A DNA stretch of 10,159 bases from Syntrophaceae bacterium UBA2251. Its GTDB lineage: Bacteria; Desulfobacterota; Syntrophia; Syntrophales; UBA2251. Positions 7,138 to 10,159 of the stretch are shown here, in pieces. Below the pieces are notes generated by a model. That model searched no databases and was not told the DNA's origin. It saw nothing but the letters and a program-made list of their open reading frames with translations. The DNA lies in the NCBI GenBank assembly GCA_002347815.1, contig DDXV01000083.1:1-10159 (forward strand), given 5' to 3'. Both the position numbers and the translations under genes were made by a program. How positions within the stretch are numbered: position 1 is the stretch's first letter; every line of letters starts with the position of its first letter.

Positions 7138-8085
7138 ATGAAAAAGATCGCGACGCTGTGCATTCTCTTGACTATAACGGGTTTGCTGGCCTGCGCCACC
7201 ACCGACCGTTCGCGTTATCGCGAGGGCGACAATGCGGGACAGGACGTCGGCATGACCGTCCAGGACGAAAAACGCCTGACCGAGGAAGCCCTGCCGCAAA
7301 TGCGGAAAGATTACCCCGAAGCCAAAAACGCCGAGCTGCAAAAATACATCGCCGGTGTCGGTCAGAAGATCGTGAAGGCCAACAAGCTGGACGGTCAACC
7401 CTATCACTACACGTTCACCGTGGTCGATGTCGAGGATGTGAACGCCTTCGCGCTGCCGGCCGGTCAGGTTTTCGTGACGGCGCCCCTGATCGCGATGGCG
7501 TCCAATGAAGCGGAGCTCGCCGGAGTGGTTTCGCACGAGATTGGGCATATCATGGCCCGGCATACGGCGGAACGGATGTACGCGATGGAAAAGGCACAGA
7601 ACAAAACCTGGCTCTACACCGCCGGGGGCGGGGTGGTCGGAGCGGCGGCGGGGTACGGTCTGGGACGTGTCCTCTGCAAGGAGGGAGACACGGCCTGTCT
7701 CGCGACCGCGGCGGTTCTCGGCGGGGCGGCCGGGGCCGTTGGCGGCCTCTTCGTTCAGAAGTACACATTCATGGCGAATTCCCGCGAGGATGAAATGGAG
7801 GCGGATCGGATCGGGTTCAGGCTGGCCGTGGGGGCCGGGTACGACAAGGATCAGGTCGGCAAGTTTTATGAAAAGCTCCTGGATGCCGAAAAGGCCGGCC
7901 AAAGCGGGGGCGGCGTCCTGCGTAGCCTGTCCGACGCGATGAGTACGCACCCGCCCAGCGAAGAGCGGGTCAAGCAGATGAAGGAACTGGCCGGGAACCA
8001 ACCGGCGTCCAGAAACGCGCAGCTCACCACGCCCGCGTTCAACCGCGCCCGGCAGATCTCGCGGGGAATGCAAAAGAAGCCGTGA
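7138..8085 (+). CDS. M48 family zinc metalloprotease, predicted outer-membrane lipoprotein
   Basis: Likely a periplasmic quality-control protease anchored by lipid, in the manner of BepA/LoiP, though the target is unknown. The protein is 315 residues from Met 7138. MKKIATLCILLTITGLLAC is a lipoprotein signal with lipobox LLAC and Cys19 as the acylated residue; the next residue is Ala, not Asp, which favours export to the outer membrane. The zinc site is HEIGH at 133-137 (His133, Glu134, His137) with Glu219 in EMEAD as third ligand. A conserved STHPPSEER follows at 269-277. Between the zinc motifs is a Gly/Ala-rich stretch (162-207) of two glycine-zipper-like halves around C180-x6-C187, a possible disulfide. 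No TPR domain follows, so it is a LoiP-like short form, not a full BepA. It lies 124 bases after the DUF3141 gene and converges on the phosphofructokinase gene, leaving 50 bases between stops. Confidence 0.92.
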   Translation: MKKIATLCILLTITGLLACATTDRSRYREGDNAGQDVGMTVQDEKRLTEEALPQMRKDYPEAKNAELQKYIAGVGQKIVKANKLDGQPYHYTFTVVDVEDVNAFALPAGQVFVTAPLIAMASNEAELAGVVSHEIGHIMARHTAERMYAMEKAQNKTWLYTAGGGVVGAAAGYGLGRVLCKEGDTACLATAAVLGGAAGAVGGLFVQKYTFMANSREDEMEADRIGFRLAVGAGYDKDQVGKFYEKLLDAEKAGQSGGGVLRSLSDAMSTHPPSEERVKQMKELAGNQPASRNAQLTTPAFNRARQISRGMQKKP

Positions 8086-8135
8086 GCGAAGGGTCGGATG
8101 CGCCGGCGCGGGTTCGGCGGAGGACCGTGCGCGGC

Positions 8136-9233
8136 TCAGTCATCCCCGAAGCTGATGCCCATGTCGCGGGCGGTGAGAATGGAATCCGAGTCCAGCGGCA
8201 CCGATTTCATCTTCTCGATGGCCTCCGCCAGCGGCACGGCCACCGTCGTGGGGGGGCGCAGGGCCACCATGACGTTTCGCTGACCTTCCGCGATGACCCG
8301 GACGGCCGCGGCGCCGAAGCGCAGGGCCACCAGCCGGTCGAAAGTCGTGGGCGATCCCCCGCGCTGCAGGTGTCCCAGCACAAGGGAACGCGTGTCCTTG
8401 CCGGTGGATTTCTGGATTTCGCGGGCCACCCATTCGCCGATGCCGCCCAGAACCACCTCCTGGCGACCCGCTTCGCCGCCGCCCTTGTGGATGAGGCTCC
8501 CGCCCTCGGCCTGGGCCCCCTCGGCGACGACGACGATGCTGTAGCGCTTTCCGTGGAGTTCGCAGTCCATGATTTTGTTGCAGACGCTTTCGATCCGGAA
8601 GGGGATTTCCGGGATCAGGATCACGTCCGCAGAGCCCGAGATCCCGCTGTTCATCGCAATCCACCCGGCATAGCGCCCCATCACTTCGACGACCATGACC
8701 CGCTCGTGAGCGCTGGCGGTCGAATGCAGCTTGTCGATCGCATCGGTCGCCGTGGACACCGCGGTATCGAACCCGAAGGTGATCACCGTGCTCGCCAGGT
8801 CATTGTCGATCGTTTTCGGCACGCCGACCACCGGCATGCCCATCCCGGACAGCCGGTTCGCGATCCGCAGGGAACCGTCTCCGCCGATCGCGACAAGGAC
8901 GTCGAATCCCAATCGTTTGAAGTTACTGAGAATCTTTGCGGAGACATCCCGGGTTTCTGGATCCCCGACGGCGTTCTTCACCGGCATGGCAAAGGGATCC
9001 CCCTTGTTGGTCGTGCCGAGAATCGTGCCCCCCAGCGAGACGATGCCCGCGACCTTTTCGGGTGTCAGACGCGTAATCTCGTCGGTGTCCAGAAGGCCGT
9101 TATATCCGGTGTGAATGCCGTAAACCTCCCATCCGCGACGATAAGCCGCCAGGGTCACGGCGTAGATGACAGCGTTGAGTCCCGGGGCGTCTCCCCCCCC
9201 TGTATTAACCGCGATCTTCAAGCGTTCAGTCAT
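8136..9233 (-). CDS. pfkA: 6-Phosphofructokinase (PfkA family)
   Basis: Cytoplasmic glycolytic enzyme that phosphorylates fructose 6-phosphate to fructose 1,6-bisphosphate. The 365-residue protein carries the family landmarks: TGGGDAPGLN at 11-20, GGDGS at 117-121, PKTIDND at 139-145 with the catalytic Asp143, MGRYAGWIA at 185-193, PE at 208-209 and LGHLQRGGSP at 286-295. Gly120 (position 104 in E. coli numbering) is the residue typical of ATP users, while Lys140 (position 124) is the one typical of PPi users, so it belongs to the mixed group; ATP is the more likely donor but PPi is not excluded. The start at 9233 is set by AAAGGAGG at 9239-9246; a longer reading from 9266 lacks such a site. 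It has a near-consensus promoter, runs opposite to the acyltransferase gene, and shows no partner in an operon. Confidence 0.95.
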   Translation of the reverse strand: MTERLKIAVNTGGGDAPGLNAVIYAVTLAAYRRGWEVYGIHTGYNGLLDTDEITRLTPEKVAGIVSLGGTILGTTNKGDPFAMPVKNAVGDPETRDVSAKILSNFKRLGFDVLVAIGGDGSLRIANRLSGMGMPVVGVPKTIDNDLASTVITFGFDTAVSTATDAIDKLHSTASAHERVMVVEVMGRYAGWIAMNSGISGSADVILIPEIPFRIESVCNKIMDCELHGKRYSIVVVAEGAQAEGGSLIHKGGGEAGRQEVVLGGIGEWVAREIQKSTGKDTRSLVLGHLQRGGSPTTFDRLVALRFGAAAVRVIAEGQRNVMVALRPPTTVAVPLAEAIEKMKSVPLDSDSILTARDMGISFGDD

Positions 9234-9238
9234 GGCCG

Positions 9239-9246
9239 CCTCCTTT
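9239..9246 (-). promoter_or_regulatory. Ribosome binding site deciding the pfkA start
   Basis: On the minus strand AAAGGAGG ends 5 bases before the ATG at 9231-9233. It lies downstream of the alternative ATG at 9266, which shows that the shorter protein is the translated one. Confidence 0.8.
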
Positions 9247-9288
9247 GGATGAAGTTTCCTATGCACTCCCCCCGGTTACGTGGAAGGG

Positions 9289-9317
9289 ATTATAAGGGGA
9301 GGCCCGTCCGGCGTCAA
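9289..9317 (-). promoter_or_regulatory. Near-consensus sigma-70 promoter of pfkA
   Basis: On the minus strand TTGACG (9317 to 9312) and a perfect TATAAT (9294 to 9289) are separated by exactly 17 bases. Only one base of twelve departs from consensus, so strong constitutive expression is expected. Transcription would begin near 9282 and give a leader of about 50 bases before the ATG at 9233. A run of six A on the plus strand (9319-9324), just upstream of the -35, could act as an UP-like element. Confidence 0.8.
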
Positions 9318-9342
9318 GAAAAAAGGCTATTTTCTCCTTGAC
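9313..9342. repeat. Inverted repeat of two divergent -35-like hexamers
   Basis: GTCAAG at 9313-9318 and CTTGAC at 9337-9342 are perfect 6-base inverted repeats around an A/T-rich core. The left arm is the pfkA -35. The right arm gives TTGACT (9338-9343) pointing toward the acyltransferase gene, but no good -10 lies at 16-18 bases from it, so a rightward promoter there would need an activator or be weak. Confidence 0.5.
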
Positions 9343-9352
9343 TTAGAAGACG

Positions 9353-9364
9353 CTAATCGATTAG
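9353..9364. promoter_or_regulatory. Perfect 12-bp palindrome, possible operator
   Basis: CTAATCGATTAG is its own reverse complement. It sits between the divergent genes, about 10 bases past the rightward TTGACT, where a -10 would be, and roughly 77 bases upstream of the predicted pfkA transcription start. A dimeric repressor or activator could bind here. I do not recognise the motif as belonging to a known regulator. Confidence 0.4.
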
Positions 9365-9382
9365 GGTTTTGCCTTCAAAACC
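9365..9382 (+). repeat. Hairpin in the acyltransferase leader
   Basis: GGTTTTG and CAAAACC are perfect 7-base arms around the loop CCTT. No T-run follows on either strand, so it is not an intrinsic terminator. Confidence 0.5.
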
Positions 9383-9394
9383 GTGTGCGGGCCT

Positions 9395-9419
9395 GGGCCC
9401 TGCGGTGTTCCAGGGACCC
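9395..9419 (+). repeat. Second, GC-rich hairpin in the acyltransferase leader
   Basis: GGGCCCT at 9395-9401 can pair with AGGGACCC at 9412-9419, leaving one bulged A and a 10-base loop. It lies about 40 bases before the ATG at 9461 and leaves the ribosome binding region (GGAGC, 9445-9449) free. No T-run follows. Confidence 0.4.
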
Positions 9420-9460
9420 TTGGACGGACCGCGGATCGGGAACCGGAGCAGCGCGTCTCG

Positions 9461-10144
9461 ATGATCAAGCGCTATCGCTACAAACTGTCCCAAAAGATCC
9501 AGACGCTCCTGTGCTGGATCATCCGAATCTACTCCTGGACGTTTCGCCTGACGGTGGAAAACGAGAGCCCCTGGATCCACCATCTGGAAGCGGGCGGCCG
9601 GGTCCTTCTCTGCGTCTGGCACCAGCGGTTCTTTGCCGCAATTCGTTACTTCAAAATCTACGAACGTTATCAGCCTTCGCTCATGATCAGCCAGAGTCAG
9701 GACGGGGATGTGATCGCCCGGGTCGCGATTCAGCAGGGGTGGCACCCCGTGCGCGGATCGTCGTCGCGGGACGGGGGAAAGGCCCTGAAGGAAATCATCA
9801 AGCGCTTGAATCGATTCGGACTGGCCGCGCACATCGTGGACGGACCGCGGGGACCGGCGGGCGTCGTCAAGCCCGGGGCTGTCCGAATCGCCCGCGCGAC
9901 GGATGCGGCTGTGGTCCCCTTCTACACCACGGCCGAACACGCCTGGTATTTCAGGAGCTGGGATCGCTTCATGATCCCGAAACCCTTCTCCCACGTCACC
10001 CTGCGGTTCGGAGAGATGATCCGTTTCCCCGCAGACGTCGGGGAGGAGGGGTTCGAAGCGCAGCGTGCGATGCTGGAGGCCCTCATGCTCCCCGCCCTGA
10101 TTTCCCCAGAAGACCGAACCCGTCGCCTCGCGATTTCCCCCTGA
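9461..10144 (+). CDS. DUF374 lysophospholipid/lipid A acyltransferase family protein
   Basis: Probable inner-membrane-associated acyltransferase acting on a lipid A or phospholipid-like acceptor; the exact acceptor is unknown for most of this family. The 227-residue length is usual for DUF374. Numbered from Met 9461: a basic, amphipathic N-terminus (MIKRYRYKLSQK) leads to a hydrophobic stretch at 15-30; VWHQRFFA at 52-59 carries the probable catalytic His54; ISQSQDGDVIARV at 76-88 and VRGSSSRDGGKAL at 97-109 are family blocks; DGPRGPAG at 127-134 is the signature, followed by PGAVRIARATDAAVVPF at 138-154 and SWDRFMIPKPFS at 166-177. The start at 9461 is chosen because homology begins there and GGAGC lies 11 bases upstream; the frame is open from 9383, but that extra part is GC-rich leader without family features and covers a hairpin. 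It is divergent from pfkA and the window ends 15 bases after its stop, so downstream partners are unseen. Confidence 0.9.
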   Translation: MIKRYRYKLSQKIQTLLCWIIRIYSWTFRLTVENESPWIHHLEAGGRVLLCVWHQRFFAAIRYFKIYERYQPSLMISQSQDGDVIARVAIQQGWHPVRGSSSRDGGKALKEIIKRLNRFGLAAHIVDGPRGPAGVVKPGAVRIARATDAAVVPFYTTAEHAWYFRSWDRFMIPKPFSHVTLRFGEMIRFPADVGEEGFEAQRAMLEALMLPALISPEDRTRRLAISP

Positions 10145-10159
10145 TACACCACCCAGAAA

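Noticed and set aside
6979..8073. A 364-codon frame antisense to the M48 gene
   Set aside because: The plus strand encodes a complete lipoprotein protease with zinc motifs; the antisense product has no recognisable motif and no ribosome binding site I could find.
8100..8109. GCGCCGGCGC palindrome between the convergent M48 and pfkA stops, as a two-way terminator
   Set aside because: It is a short 10-base palindrome with no loop and no T-run on either side; in GC-rich DNA it may well be chance.
8082..9341. A 419-codon open frame on the plus strand, antisense to pfkA
   Set aside because: It lies over a gene with unmistakable PFK motifs, its translation is rich in His, Arg, Asp and Gly without any domain, and long antisense frames are common in GC-rich genes because stop codons are rare.

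Overview
This is a stretch of Gram-negative bacterial chromosome, GC-rich (about 60% by eye), with six well-supported protein-coding genes and no RNA gene, CRISPR array, insertion sequence or phage element that I can see. Gram-negative is inferred from an outer-membrane-type lipoprotein protease, a PBP4-like periplasmic peptidase and a DUF374 (lipid A/phospholipid) acyltransferase. The NDP-forming acyl-CoA ligase with ATP-grasp domain first, together with a phosphofructokinase carrying PPi-PFK-like residues, suggests an anaerobe or facultative anaerobe, perhaps of the Desulfobacterota (Syntrophales-like). That placement is an inference; no marker gene proves it.

Layout. Bases 1-239 are a leader with a possible promoter and no recognisable gene. 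At 240-2402 (+) lies a fused beta-alpha NDP-forming acyl-CoA synthetase, which makes ATP from short acyl-CoA or the reverse. At 2471-3280 (+) is a small MscS mechanosensitive channel, followed at once by a D-Ala-D-Ala carboxypeptidase/endopeptidase of the PBP4 (S13) type, ending at 4624. A good promoter at 4706-4734 then starts a new unit: a DUF3141 protein (4770-7013), an alpha/beta hydrolase with a Cys-Asp-His triad like that of polyhydroxyalkanoate synthases and a TerB-like C-terminal part. A lipoprotein M48 metalloprotease follows at 7138-8085 (+).

The last two genes are divergent. 6-Phosphofructokinase runs leftward (8136-9233, minus), converging on the M48 gene, and has a near-consensus sigma-70 promoter. 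A DUF374 acyltransferase runs rightward (9461-10144). The region between them holds two mirror-image -35-like hexamers, a perfect 12-bp palindrome and two RNA hairpins.

Two themes recur: carbon/energy metabolism (acyl-CoA ligase, PhaC-like protein, phosphofructokinase) and envelope maintenance (MscS, PBP4, M48 lipoprotein, acyltransferase). Most genes are ordinary members of known families. The points that most merit a second look are the PhaC-like DUF3141 protein and its acyl-CoA context, the mixed Gly/Lys signature in the phosphofructokinase, and the symmetrical divergent control region. I did not find a clearly new multi-gene system.
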